A stretch of DNA of 64,000 nucleotides, taken from the NCBI RefSeq assembly GCF_003201205.1, contig NZ_QICN01000003.1, positions 62,001 to 126,000 on the forward strand, in the 5' to 3' direction. The position numbers and the translations under genes were made by a program. The stretch comes from Sinimarinibacterium flocculans (GTDB lineage: Bacteria; Pseudomonadota; Gammaproteobacteria; Nevskiales; Nevskiaceae). The notes under the pieces are model-generated. The model was given only the letters and a program-made list of their open reading frames with translations. It ran no database searches and was not told the DNA's origin. Numbering within the stretch: the stretch's first letter is position 1; each line of letters begins with the position of its first letter. Below, piece after piece: positions 7,980 to 16,931 of this stretch.

Positions 7980-8422
7980 GGGAAGCGTGCGACGAGATTG
8001 TCGAGTGCGCGATTGGATTCGCGGCGCACACGGCGCCACATCAGCACGTCGTTGAGCCAGCGCAGCAGGGGTAGTGCGAGCCGGTAGTCGAGCGTGCGCA
8101 CGAAGCGCGTGCCATCCCCGTCCGCCATCAGTTCATAGCGCAGGTGCACCGTGCTGCCGTCGTCCATCACCGCTTCGGCGCACCAGCGCTGCGGCGGCTC
8201 CGCCTCGCGCACGGTCCAGCGCAGATGCCGGGTGAAGCCGGACGAGCGGATGTCCTCCTCGAAGCGGGCGCCGGCGGCGAGCGATTCCATCGCCTGCGCG
8301 TCGGCGCGGATCGAACTCGGATGCCACTCGTGCCAGCGTGCCGGACGGGTGACGAGGTCGTAGACCGCCGCCGGCGCGGCGGCGATGCGGCGTTCGAGAC
8401 GGATCGTGGTCATCTGCCGCAT
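7976..8422 (-). CDS. SRPBCC family protein
   Basis: A 148-residue START/Bet v1-like (SRPBCC) protein: a first strand with an RRIAAAP motif, an aromatic HEWHPS segment typical of the helix-grip fold, and a long C-terminal helix. The fold binds hydrophobic ligands; nothing in the sequence fixes the ligand. The start may be the ATG at 8422 or the one at 8413, neither with a good ribosome site. It is divergent from the FemAB-like gene at 8434 and convergent with the DUF885 gene, sharing overlapping stop codons. Confidence 0.75.
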   Translation of the reverse strand: MRQMTTIRLERRIAAAPAAVYDLVTRPARWHEWHPSSIRADAQAMESLAAGARFEEDIRSSGFTRHLRWTVREAEPPQRWCAEAVMDDGSTVHLRYELMADGDGTRFVRTLDYRLALPLLRWLNDVLMWRRVRRESNRALDNLVARFP

Positions 8423-8433
8423 GCTATCAGCGA

Positions 8434-9483
8434 ATGTCCGTCGATCTGTTCACCTCCCCGGCCTACCTCGATGCGCTCGAACGCCACGGCAGCGTCGGCC
8501 ACGGCAGCGGCTGGACGCCCGTTGTCGTCGCGCCGGAACGGGACCGGTGCGCACCGGCGTATCTGAAGACGCACTCCTGGGGCGAGTTCGTCTTCGACTT
8601 CCAGATCGCGCAGGCCTACGCCCAGCATCGGCTCGCCTACTATCCGAAGCTGGTCTGCTGCGTGCCGTACACGCCGGTCCCGGGGCCAAGGTTGCTCGCG
8701 ACCGACGATACCGGCCGCACGGCCCTGGCCCACGCCCTGATCGAGACGGCGCAGGTGCACAAGGCCTCGGGCGCGCACGTGCTCTATCCGCATGCGCCGG
8801 ATGCGGCGATCCTCGATGCGCTCGGCTGGCTGCGCCGCGAACAGCTCCGCTATGTCTGGCACAACCGCGGCTACGCCGACTTCGACGCCTTCGTCGGCGC
8901 GCTGTCGTCCAGGCGCCGGAAGAACATCCGCCGCGAGCGGCGCCTGGTCGGCGAACAGGGTGTCGATATCGGCTGGCAGCGTGGCGACGAACTCGGCGAC
9001 GACGCGTGGGATCGGGTCTACGCCCTGTATGCGCGCACCTACCACCAGCGCGGCCAAGCACCCTATCTCGCCAGCGGCTGTCTGCGCGACTGGGCCGTGG
9101 CGTTCGGACCGAAGATGCCGTTCTGCATCGCCCGACGCGGCGGCGAGATCGTGGCGATGGCCTTCTTCTTCGTCGACGGTGACCGACTCTGCGGCCGGCA
9201 CTGGGGCGCGTCGGTGGACGACGAGTTGCTGCACTTCGAGCTGTGCTACTACCAGGGCATCGACTACGCGATCCGCCACGGTCTGACGGTGTTCGATGCC
9301 GGCGTGCAGGGCGAGCACAAGCTGCTGCGCGGCTTCGACCCGGTCACCGTGCCGTCATTCCACTGGTATGCGCACGCGGGCTTTGCGTGCGCGATCGCCG
9401 ATTTCTACGCCGAGGAGCGCACGCACGTCGCCGCACAGTGCCGTGCGCTGGCCGCGCACAGCGCCTATCGAGTGGCCGACTAA
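8434..9483 (+). CDS. FemAB/GNAT-like acyltransferase (DUF482, peptidogalycan family)
   Basis: A 349-residue protein of the DUF482 'peptidogalycan biosynthesis' family, built on a GNAT-type acyltransferase fold. Visible marks are a basic RRRKNIRRERR segment near residue 165 that matches the family's conserved RKxxRxER block, followed by a C-terminal GNAT-like core with FDAGVQGEHKLLRGF. The reaction is unproven in most members. The start lies 11 bp from the divergent SRPBCC start. The stop overlaps that of the small membrane protein gene on the other strand. Confidence 0.8.
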   Translation: MSVDLFTSPAYLDALERHGSVGHGSGWTPVVVAPERDRCAPAYLKTHSWGEFVFDFQIAQAYAQHRLAYYPKLVCCVPYTPVPGPRLLATDDTGRTALAHALIETAQVHKASGAHVLYPHAPDAAILDALGWLRREQLRYVWHNRGYADFDAFVGALSSRRRKNIRRERRLVGEQGVDIGWQRGDELGDDAWDRVYALYARTYHQRGQAPYLASGCLRDWAVAFGPKMPFCIARRGGEIVAMAFFFVDGDRLCGRHWGASVDDELLHFELCYYQGIDYAIRHGLTVFDAGVQGEHKLLRGFDPVTVPSFHWYAHAGFACAIADFYAEERTHVAAQCRALAAHSAYRVAD

Positions 9484-9746
9484 GGCGACTTCGGCCAGCT
9501 GAGCACCGCGAAGGCGACGAGCAGCGCCGCCATCAGCGCCAGCCAGGTCGCGAAGCCGAACTCGCCGGCGGCACCCGCGAGCGCCGCAAGCACCGCGAAC
9601 ACGACGGCGAGGCCCGCCTCGATCTGCTGGCCGAGCGGCCATTCGCCGAAGCGGAAATGAATCTGCCGGGCGCGGATGCGCGTGACGATCAGCGCAAGCG
9701 TGCCGAGCACGACGATGGCGGTGAGGAGCTGGGCCATGTCGCGCAT
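9480..9746 (-). CDS. Small inner-membrane protein (88 aa)
   Basis: The protein has one hydrophobic helix at residues 4-22, an Arg-rich cytoplasmic stretch (RIRARQIHFRFGEW) and two closely spaced helices at about 43-83, so three membrane segments. I do not recognise a family. An AGGA lies 9 bases before the ATG at 9746; a second ATG at 9737 is possible. It starts 24 bp after fabH in the same direction and is probably co-transcribed. Confidence 0.6.
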   Translation of the reverse strand: MRDMAQLLTAIVVLGTLALIVTRIRARQIHFRFGEWPLGQQIEAGLAVVFAVLAALAGAAGEFGFATWLALMAALLVAFAVLSWPKSP

Positions 9747-9770
9747 GGTGCACGATCCTGGCCGCTGCCG

Positions 9771-10730
9771 TCAGAAGCGCAGCAGGACCGAACCCCAGGT
9801 CATGCCGCCGCCGACGCCCTCGAGCAGCACCAGATGACCCGGCTGGATGCGTCCGTCCCTCACCGCCTTGTCCAGCGCCAGCGGCACCGAGGCCGCCGAG
9901 GTGTTGCCGTGGCGCGCGACCGTCGTCACGACGCGCTCGCGCGGCACGCCCATCTTGTCGGCAGTGGCATTGATGATGCGCAGGTTCGCCTGGTGCGGCA
10001 CGAACCAGTCCAGATCCGTGCCCTTGAAGCCGTTGTGTTCCAGCGCCTCGCGCGAGCACTCGTCGAGTACGCGCACGGCGAGCTTGAACACGGCCTGCCC
10101 ATCCATCTCCAGGTAGGGGTTGCCGCGAATCTGCCCCTCGGCGATACCGCTGGCCACACGCAGGATGTGGCTGTAACTGCCGTCCGAGTGCAGATGGCTC
10201 GAATAGATGCCGGGTTCGTCGGACGGCCTGAGCACGACGGCGCCGGCGCCGTCGCCGAACAGCACGCAGGTGCGGCGGTCATTCCAGTCGAGCAGACGCG
10301 AGAACACCTCGGCACCGACGACGAGCGCACACTTGTGCGCGCCGCTGGCGACGAACTTGTCCGCCGTCGCCAACGCATAGATGAAGCCGGTGCACACGGC
10401 CTGCACGTCGAAGGCCGCGCCGCGCTTGATGCCGAGCTTGGCCTGCAGCAGGCAGGCCGTCGACGGAAAGACCATGTCCGGCGTCGTCGTCGCGACGACA
10501 ATCAGGTCGATGTCGTCGGCCGCCACGCCGGCAGCGGCCATCGCGTTCTTCGCCGCGTTGAGCGCGAGATCGCTGGTCAGCTCGCCCTCCGCTGCAACGT
10601 GTCGCGCCTCGATTCCGGTGCGCGAGACGATCCACTCGTCGCTGGTGGAAATCCGCGACTCGAGTTCCTGGTTGGTGACGACGCGTTCCGGCAGATAGCT
10701 GCCGGTGCCGGCGATGCGGGAGTAGATCAT
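9771..10730 (-). CDS. fabH: Beta-ketoacyl-ACP synthase III
   Basis: KAS III condenses acetyl-CoA (or another acyl-CoA) with malonyl-ACP to start fatty acid synthesis in the cytosol. The protein is 319 residues, the usual length, with the full Cys-His-Asn triad: Cys113 in QAVCTGF, His246 in PHQAN and Asn276 in [17 protein letters not shown] near the C-terminus is also conserved. It is not beside plsX/fabD/fabG, so it may be a second KAS III-type enzyme with a dedicated role. A small membrane protein gene follows it; a TonB receptor gene lies upstream on the same strand. Confidence 0.92.
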   Translation of the reverse strand: MIYSRIAGTGSYLPERVVTNQELESRISTSDEWIVSRTGIEARHVAAEGELTSDLALNAAKNAMAAAGVAADDIDLIVVATTTPDMVFPSTACLLQAKLGIKRGAAFDVQAVCTGFIYALATADKFVASGAHKCALVVGAEVFSRLLDWNDRRTCVLFGDGAGAVVLRPSDEPGIYSSHLHSDGSYSHILRVASGIAEGQIRGNPYLEMDGQAVFKLAVRVLDECSREALEHNGFKGTDLDWFVPHQANLRIINATADKMGVPRERVVTTVARHGNTSAASVPLALDKAVRDGRIQPGHLVLLEGVGGGMTWGSVLLRF

Positions 10731-10801
10731 AGGCGGCGCAGCTTACCCGATCCCCGGCAGCGCGCGGAGCGCACCGCCGGAGACAGGGAGCCGGCGCCCG
10801 A

Positions 10802-13800
10802 TCAGAAGCGGAAGCCGGCCCTCAGATAGCCGAAGCGGCCCGGTGCGTCGTAGTGGTTCGGGTCGTAGTTGTACCAGTACAGCGACGCGAGGCTGCGCGA
10901 GACGCGCGGATCCTGGTCGAAGACGTTGTTGACGCCGATTGCGATCTCCGCGTCGTAGTCGGCGAAGTCGTAGCTCAGCTGCACATGGTGATAGAACAGC
11001 GTGTGCAGGCGGTTCTCCGGCGCCGGGTTGCCGTCGGCATCGACGACGTCCGGATTGCTGCACAGGCCCAGGTCCTTGAGCGAAGGCGTCGGGAAGAGAT
11101 CGCCACAGGGCTCGGTCATGTGATAGGCCATGCGCGTCGTCCAGCTTGCCGTGAAGCGCTCCACTTCCCAGCTCAGATAGCCGGCTGCCTTCCAGCGGGG
11201 ATAACCGAAGAACTGGCCATCGACGGTGCCGACCTCGCTGGTCACCTCGTCTTCCTGTCCGGGCCGCGGCGCGGTCGACTCGAACTTCTCGAGGTAGGAC
11301 GCTTCCAGACGCAGCTTGAGGCGGCCGTAGTCCGCCATCGGCAACGCGTAGTCGATCCCGAAGTCGACGCCCGCCGTCTCGACCTTCGCGAGGTTGAAGT
11401 ACGGCGTGTCGATGTAGGTCAGCGTGCCGGTGGCATCGCGGTGGATGTAGTCGCAGTAGTTGCGCTGCTCGGTCTTGTAGCAGGAGTCGAGGAAGAACTG
11501 TCCCTGGCCGATGACGACGAAGTCGTCGATGACGATGTTGTAGAAGTCGACGCTGAAGTTCAGGTCGGTCACCCAGCGCGGGGAGAAGATCAGGCCGTAG
11601 GTCAGGTTGCGCGAACGCTCGGGCTCCAGGTCCGGATTGCCCTGCCACAGATCGTAGGGCGTCGCGACATTGCTGCCCGATCCGCCGCCCGGCGTGCCGT
11701 CCTGCAAACAGTTGGCGTCGGCCGTCGGGTCCGCGCCCGGATCGGCGCACGGATCGCTAAGCGGGTCGTAGCTCTGCGATTCGCCCAGATACAGTTCACC
11801 GATGCTCGGTGCGCGGAAGCCGGTGGAGTACGTCGCGCGCAGCATCAGATCGCTGACCGGCTGCCAGCGCAGGCCGGCCTTGCCCGTCGTCACCGCGCCG
11901 ATGCGCGGATAGTGCGAGTAGCGCCCGGCGAGTTCGAGATCCAGGGCCTGTGCGAGCGGTGCGTCCTTGAGCAGCGGCACGCCGAACTCCATGTACGCCT
12001 CGCGCGCATACGTCCGACCGCCCAGCGGCTTGATCAGGTTCATGCGCACCAGGCCACGCTGGAGCGAGTCGTCGACCTCGCTCTCGAACTCCTCGCGGCG
12101 GAACTCGCCACCCACCGCGACCGCCAGCGGGCCGGCGAGCACGCCGTCCAGCACCGGCAGCTCCGTGGAGAAGTTCAGGTAGGCGATCTCCTGCTGCGTA
12201 CGGTTGCGCTGCCAGTTGTCGGTGAGGATGAAGTCGATTGCGGCCTGGGTGAGGCCGGCCGATCCCTGGAAGACGTTGAGCGGCGCGCAGTCGCCGTCGC
12301 AGGTGCCGAAGTTGCCCAGCGCGATGCCGGCCAGCTCGTAGTTCACCGACGGCAGGTTCTCCTCGATGCGGCTGCGCGAATAGATGTAGCCCGCGTCCCA
12401 GAACACCAGCTGCGAGAACAGGTCGAAGTCGCCGCTGAAGCCGCCGCCGGCGCGGATCGTCTCCACCGAGGCATAGAAGCTCTGGTTGTTGAGCCCCGGG
12501 CCGCGACGGATCGCCCACGCGCCGCTGCCGTCGCCGATGCCGGTGCAGGTCGGGCTGTTCGGATCCCCCCCCGCGTCGGCCGGCCCGCCGCAGGTCGAAT
12601 CCCAGCCGATGTCCTGCGCGAACGGGTTGTTCGGATTGCTCGCCGAGATGTGGGCGAGATAGCCGAGCGCGCCGCCGTCGAGGTTGCCGCCGCCGAGGTA
12701 GGCGTTCTGGCCGACGCTCGTCGACTCGCGCCGGTTGTACAGACCCTCGAAGTTGAAGTGCATGCGCTCGAACACCTGCTGGTTCAGCTGGGTGAAGAAT
12801 GCGATGCGCTCGTTGGGCTGCTTGAGCGTGCCGTCGGCGAAGCGGTTGTAGACGTCGTCCGGATTGCTGCGGTCGATCTGGTGGTAGTCCAGCGGATTGC
12901 CGGCGCCGCCCTCGGCACCCGGGTTGAGGGTCAGGTCGCAGAGCACCAGACCTGCCGGAATCATGCTGGTCATCTGCACCGGGCCGCCGAGCGGCGAGCC
13001 GCCCAGCGCGCCGGCGGCGATGCCGGCTTGCAGGTTGGGACAGCCGTAGAGCAAGGCGTTGCGCGAATCCAGCTCGACGAAGCGCAGCAGCGCATTGGGC
13101 GTGACGATGCTGTCGCGCGTCGGGCCGGCGCTGGGCCGCGCGGTGAACGAGCGGTTCTCGTTGGGCGCCTCCGCCTGGTCGGTGTAGCTGAAGTTCATGA
13201 ACAGGTTGGTCAGCGGCCGGTTCATGCCCCAGGACAGCGACAGCTGCTGGGCCGTGCCGTCGCCCTGCTCGAAGAACTGCCCGACGTGGTACGACAGGTC
13301 GCCGCCATCGAAATCCTTGCGGGTGATCACGTTGACCACGCCGCCGATGGCATCGGAGCCATAGATCGCCGAAGCGCCGTCCTTGAGAATCTCGACGCGC
13401 TCGATGATCGCGGTGGGGATCGTGTTGTAGTCCGACACCGAGGTCTGCGTCGGGATCAGGCCGGTCACCCAGCGGCGCCCGTTGACCAGCAGCAGCGTGT
13501 GGTTGGCGCCGAGGTTGCGCAGGTCGAGATTGGTCTCGCCCTGGGTCAGTGCGAAGCGCCCCTGCGCACCCGTGAGGCTGTTGTTGCCCGCCGCGGTGAT
13601 GTTGCGCAGGATCTCGGAGATGTCGGTCAGGCCGCTGCGCTCGATGTCCTCGCGCGAGAGTACGAACACCGGCTGCGCCGTCTCGTAGTCCGCGCGGCGG
13701 ATGCGCGAACCGGTGACCTCGATGGTGTCGAGCCGCGCCAGGCCATCGTCGATCGCCGGCTCGGGCGCCGGCGAAGCCTCGCGCAAGGGCTCGACGGCGA

Positions 13801-13924
13801 TCACCTCGGCGTCGGTTCCGGCTTCCAGTGTCGCCTCGGCGGCTTCGTCCTGAGCCCCGACCGTTGCAGAGCCCACCAACAGACAGGCCGCCGCGTACCG
13901 CGCCGCGCGCGCTCGAATCCCCAT
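10802..13924 (-). CDS. TonB-dependent outer-membrane receptor
   Basis: A 1040-residue receptor. The signal peptide (residues 1-24, cut after VGA) is followed by a short linker, a TonB-box-like IEVTGSRI stretch, the plug domain (LRNLGANHTLLLVNGRR and ILKDGASAIYGSDAIGGVVNVITR) and a long 22-strand barrel ending in aromatic RAGFRF. The plug wording is that of the large TonB receptors abundant in Xanthomonadales and related groups, which import unknown siderophores, sugars or peptides. ATG 13924 has GGGAGAGAGG before it; an ATG at 13966 has none. The two near-palindromes upstream (13991-14017) suggest specific regulation. Confidence 0.93.
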   Translation of the reverse strand: MGIRARAARYAAACLLVGSATVGAQDEAAEATLEAGTDAEVIAVEPLREASPAPEPAIDDGLARLDTIEVTGSRIRRADYETAQPVFVLSREDIERSGLTDISEILRNITAAGNNSLTGAQGRFALTQGETNLDLRNLGANHTLLLVNGRRWVTGLIPTQTSVSDYNTIPTAIIERVEILKDGASAIYGSDAIGGVVNVITRKDFDGGDLSYHVGQFFEQGDGTAQQLSLSWGMNRPLTNLFMNFSYTDQAEAPNENRSFTARPSAGPTRDSIVTPNALLRFVELDSRNALLYGCPNLQAGIAAGALGGSPLGGPVQMTSMIPAGLVLCDLTLNPGAEGGAGNPLDYHQIDRSNPDDVYNRFADGTLKQPNERIAFFTQLNQQVFERMHFNFEGLYNRRESTSVGQNAYLGGGNLDGGALGYLAHISASNPNNPFAQDIGWDSTCGGPADAGGDPNSPTCTGIGDGSGAWAIRRGPGLNNQSFYASVETIRAGGGFSGDFDLFSQLVFWDAGYIYSRSRIEENLPSVNYELAGIALGNFGTCDGDCAPLNVFQGSAGLTQAAIDFILTDNWQRNRTQQEIAYLNFSTELPVLDGVLAGPLAVAVGGEFRREEFESEVDDSLQRGLVRMNLIKPLGGRTYAREAYMEFGVPLLKDAPLAQALDLELAGRYSHYPRIGAVTTGKAGLRWQPVSDLMLRATYSTGFRAPSIGELYLGESQSYDPLSDPCADPGADPTADANCLQDGTPGGGSGSNVATPYDLWQGNPDLEPERSRNLTYGLIFSPRWVTDLNFSVDFYNIVIDDFVVIGQGQFFLDSCYKTEQRNYCDYIHRDATGTLTYIDTPYFNLAKVETAGVDFGIDYALPMADYGRLKLRLEASYLEKFESTAPRPGQEDEVTSEVGTVDGQFFGYPRWKAAGYLSWEVERFTASWTTRMAYHMTEPCGDLFPTPSLKDLGLCSNPDVVDADGNPAPENRLHTLFYHHVQLSYDFADYDAEIAIGVNNVFDQDPRVSRSLASLYWYNYDPNHYDAPGRFGYLRAGFRF

Positions 13925-13990
13925 GCCTCTCTCCCAATCCCCGAAGTCTTTGTCCCCGCGCGACAACCCCTTGCCGCGAGTAGGCCATTG

Positions 13991-14017
13991 CCTACATTAA
14001 CGTAGGATAATCTTACG
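13991..14017. promoter_or_regulatory. Overlapping near-palindromes upstream of the TonB receptor
   Basis: Two interlocking near-palindromes lie in an AT-rich patch 67-93 bp upstream of the receptor start: 13991-14006 (CCTAC ... GTAGG, two mismatched positions) and 14001-14017 (CGTA-GAT-ATC-TACG). They share the CGTAGG core. This is what a regulated promoter with a dimeric repressor looks like; the regulator is not in the window. The divergent thioesterase gene starts 110 bp away on the other side. Confidence 0.45.
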
Positions 14018-14126
14018 TTCGCCGGGGTTTTCCCTCAGTCCGTCCCGAATCGGATCGCGGAACGCCGCCGGCAGAAACCGGTGTTGCGACTATCATGCCG
14101 CCACCCCCCGCTTCGACCGCGTCCGC

Positions 14127-14918
14127 ATGATCTACTCCGACTTACTCGCCGGCCTGCAGCGCACGGATGCCGGCTGGTCCATCGCGCTGGGCGACGACTG
14201 GCTGCAGGGACGCACGGCCTTCGGCGGCCTGCAGTCGTCGATGTGCGTCCGCGCCCTGCGCGACCTGGTTCCCCCGGACCTGCCGCTGCGCACGCTGCAG
14301 ACCACCTTCATCGCACCCGTGCCCGCCGGCACGGTCCACCTGCGCGCGCAGGTCCTGCGGACCGGCGGTTCCACCGTCCATGCCGAGGCCCGCATCGTCG
14401 ATGGCGACCAGACCCTGTGCCTGGTCGTCGCCGTGTTCGGACGCAATCGCAGCTCCGCCGTGAGCGTTGCGGCCACCCCGGTCGATCCCGGCGAAGCCGC
14501 CGATCCGAAACGCGAGTTCCCCTACATCGAAGGGGTCACCCCGGCCTTCACACGACACTTCGTCATGCGCTGGACGCGCGGCGGCTTCCCGTTCCAGGGC
14601 AGCGCCGAGCCCTACACCCGGATTCACGTGCGCCACCGCGAACCGCAGCCAATGGACGAGACTCACCTGATCGCCCTGGCCGATACGGTGCCTTCGCCCG
14701 GCCTGTCGATCCTGCGCAAGCCGGTGATGGCCAGCTCGATGACCTGGACGCTGGAGCTGTTCGACCAGCGCACCGACTTTGCCGCCGAGGCGTTCTGGCG
14801 CATGGATACCGAGGTCACGGCCGGCGCCGATGGCTACCTCGGCCAGAGCGCGCAGATGTGGACGCCGGACGGTCGCTTGGCGGCGCTGAGCCGGCAATCG
14901 GTCGTCGTCTTCGGCTGA
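14127..14918 (+). CDS. Acyl-CoA thioesterase family protein (double hotdog)
   Basis: A 263-residue thioesterase of the TesB-like double-hotdog type. The N-terminal hotdog has LQGRTAFGGLQSSM, matching the family's GG-x-Q/M region of helix 1. The C-terminal hotdog has MTWTLELFDQ and QSAQMWTPDGRLAALSRQ, the usual closing strand of this family. Such enzymes hydrolyse acyl-CoA to free fatty acid and CoA in the cytosol; chain length is not readable. No ribosome site precedes the ATG. A dienelactone-hydrolase-like gene follows 64 bp downstream with its own ribosome site. Confidence 0.85.
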   Translation: MIYSDLLAGLQRTDAGWSIALGDDWLQGRTAFGGLQSSMCVRALRDLVPPDLPLRTLQTTFIAPVPAGTVHLRAQVLRTGGSTVHAEARIVDGDQTLCLVVAVFGRNRSSAVSVAATPVDPGEAADPKREFPYIEGVTPAFTRHFVMRWTRGGFPFQGSAEPYTRIHVRHREPQPMDETHLIALADTVPSPGLSILRKPVMASSMTWTLELFDQRTDFAAEAFWRMDTEVTAGADGYLGQSAQMWTPDGRLAALSRQSVVVFG

Positions 14919-14982
14919 CGTTCCGCCAGTCCCGCCGGCGCATGCGCTGCTCCCGTCGATCCCCCTGTCCCAGGAGAAACCG

Positions 14983-15789
14983 ATGCCCCTCAAGATTCTT
15001 GCACGCCTGCTGCTGGCCGCCGGCACGATGAGCGCGATGCCCGTGTCCGCAGCCGTGGTCGAGAAGGCCGTCGACTACGACATCGACGGCCACCCCCACC
15101 GCGGCTTCTTCTACTACGACGATGCCGTGAAGACGGCGCGCCCGCTCGTGGTGCTGGTGCCGAACTGGCTGGGCACCACGGAAGCCAACCGCCGACAGGC
15201 CGCCGAAGTCGCCGGCGAGCGCTACGTCGTCTTCGTGGCCGACATGTACGGCGCCGAGCGCCAGCCGGCCGACGGCGAGGCCGCCGGCAAGGCCGTCGCT
15301 GCGCTGTACGGCAATCGCGCCCTGCTGCGCGAACGCGCCGGCGCCGCCCACGCCACCGCCGTGCGGCAGGTCGCGGCGCTGCGTCTTCCTGCGGACGTCT
15401 CCAAGGTCGCCGCAATCGGTTTCTGCTTCGGCGGGGCGACGGCGCTGGAACTGGCGCGCACCGGTCTGGACATTGACGCCGCGGTATCGCTGCACGGCAA
15501 CCTGTCATTGCCCGGCACGATCGGGAGCGAGCCGATCCGCGCGCGCATCCTGGCCCTGCATGGCGATGCGGACCCCTACGTCCCGCAGGAACAGGTGGAC
15601 GCCTTCCTCGAGGAGATGCGCGCGCTCGACGCCGACTGGCAACTCGTCCGCTACGGCGGTGCCGTGCATTCGTTCACCGATCCGGACGCCAACACGCCGG
15701 GCAAGTCGATGTACGACGCCCGCGTCGCGCGGCGCGCCTTCGCGACGATGCACGACTTTCTCGCCGAAGCCTTCGCCGACGAGCGTTAG
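14983..15789 (+). CDS. Secreted dienelactone hydrolase family protein
   Basis: A 268-residue alpha/beta hydrolase with a signal peptide (cut near residue 24, VSAA). The dienelactone-hydrolase triad is present: nucleophile Cys148 in GFCFGG, Asp195 or Asp197 in HGDADPYVP, and His229 in AVHSF. The conserved VPNWLG and ADMYG segments match the family. A periplasmic location is inferred from the signal peptide. CAGGAG precedes the ATG at good spacing. The stop codon lies in the first arm of a 164-bp inverted repeat. Confidence 0.88.
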   Translation: MPLKILARLLLAAGTMSAMPVSAAVVEKAVDYDIDGHPHRGFFYYDDAVKTARPLVVLVPNWLGTTEANRRQAAEVAGERYVVFVADMYGAERQPADGEAAGKAVAALYGNRALLRERAGAAHATAVRQVAALRLPADVSKVAAIGFCFGGATALELARTGLDIDAAVSLHGNLSLPGTIGSEPIRARILALHGDADPYVPQEQVDAFLEEMRALDADWQLVRYGGAVHSFTDPDANTPGKSMYDARVARRAFATMHDFLAEAFADER

Positions 15790-15951
15790 GCGCCTGGGCG
15801 GCAGGAACGCGCGCGGCTGCAACTTCGCCATTTCAGCCATCTTCCGCCCTGCTTCTCGGCCAATAGTCCCTGCTATCGGCCTCGAATCAACGCGAAACCT
15901 GTCTCGAAATGGCTTTGCTTCGCCTGCGCGGTGCCTACCGCCCAGGCTCCT
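15788..15951. repeat. Long imperfect inverted repeat, MITE-like or a large hairpin
   Basis: The left arm (15788-15834) and the reverse complement of the right arm (15906-15951) align over about 46 bases with only scattered mismatches; both contain GCCTGGGCGG, a CGCGC-type block and GCCATTTC. The interior holds a smaller hairpin: GGCCAATAG pairs with CTATCGGCC at 8 of 9 positions. The element fills the space between two convergent hydrolase genes and supplies the upstream gene's stop codon. It could be a miniature inverted-repeat element or a strong bidirectional terminator-like structure. Confidence 0.6.
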
Positions 15952-15968
15952 GGCGTCGACGGGTCCGG

Positions 15969-16880
15969 CTACTCCAGCAGCGAATCGATGACGGCCTGTT
16001 GCAGCGTCATCCACGTGGCGCTGCCGGGCGCGGCCGGTTCGTAGTGCCCTGCGGCGCTGGTGATGCCCACCGTCACCGCGTCGCCCCGGCGACGGGCGCG
16101 CTCGACGTAGGCCATGATCTCGGCTTCCGGCACGCGCGTGTCGAGGGCGCCATGCACGAACCACTGCGGCACGCCGAGCGGCAGCAGGCTGGCCGGCGAC
16201 ACGCGCTTGAGCGCGTCATCGGGCGCGCCGGCGAGCAGCGCATCGACGGCATCGCCACAACCGGCGTCGCCGGCATCGCGCTGCGCATCGAGATCCGTGA
16301 TCGCCGCAAGGCCGATCACGCCGCGCACCGCGAGCGGGTCGCGGATGAACAGCGCATCGCCCTGCTTGAGCCGTCGTCGCGTCGCCAGCCACAGCGCAAG
16401 CTGACCACCGCTCGCGTGACCGGCGACGACGACACGCCCGAGATCGAGCGGATAGGTCTGCGCCAGAACCCGCAGATGGTCGGTGGCGCGCGCGACATCG
16501 AGGAAAGTCCCCGGCCAGCCGCCGCCGTTCTCCGGAGAGCGGTAGTCGACGGTCCAGGTGGCGACGCCCAGCGTGGCGAGCGCGTCGGCCAGCGGCCGCA
16601 GGTAGTCGCGGTCGACCGCGGCCTCCCAGCACAGTCCGCGCACCAGCACGAGCACCGGGAAGGGTCCGGGAACACCCGGCGGCAACCGGAGCTCGCCCGT
16701 CTGATGCGGCTCGGTGCCGTAGGACAGTGGCGGAACCGGGGCCGGCTGCGGCAGGCGACGCAGATCGCGCCACTCGAGCACTCCGGCATCCACCGGCCCG
16801 CCAGGCGGACCGGAATCGGTCACGGCGCAACCCGCGAGCGCCGCGCTCGCGAACACGGCGGCAAGGGCTGGTAGCTTCAT
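15969..16880 (-). CDS. Alpha/beta hydrolase lipoprotein (esterase/lipase-like)
   Basis: A 303-residue esterase. The lipoprotein signal ends in ALAGC (Cys18). The nucleophile is Ser157 in GHASGG. The HGALD segment supplies a plausible acid and AAGHYEP the His. A VDYRSPENGG segment matches carboxylesterase/BD-FAE-type folds. It is probably anchored in a membrane facing the periplasm. It is convergent with the dienelactone hydrolase gene and upstream of no obvious partner; the substrate is unknown. Confidence 0.8.
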   Translation of the reverse strand: MKLPALAAVFASAALAGCAVTDSGPPGGPVDAGVLEWRDLRRLPQPAPVPPLSYGTEPHQTGELRLPPGVPGPFPVLVLVRGLCWEAAVDRDYLRPLADALATLGVATWTVDYRSPENGGGWPGTFLDVARATDHLRVLAQTYPLDLGRVVVAGHASGGQLALWLATRRRLKQGDALFIRDPLAVRGVIGLAAITDLDAQRDAGDAGCGDAVDALLAGAPDDALKRVSPASLLPLGVPQWFVHGALDTRVPEAEIMAYVERARRRGDAVTVGITSAAGHYEPAAPGSATWMTLQQAVIDSLLE

Positions 16881-16931
16881 CCTGGGTGCGATCCGGCAGT
16901 CGGTCGGGGCAAGTATGCCCGCGCCCCGCGG

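Noticed and set aside
10853-14005. Very long open frame opposite the TonB receptor, and a similar one opposite secA (37567-41331)
   Set aside because: High third-position GC leaves the opposite strand free of stops. The translations are Arg/Val/Ala-rich with no domains, while the sense strands are clear families.
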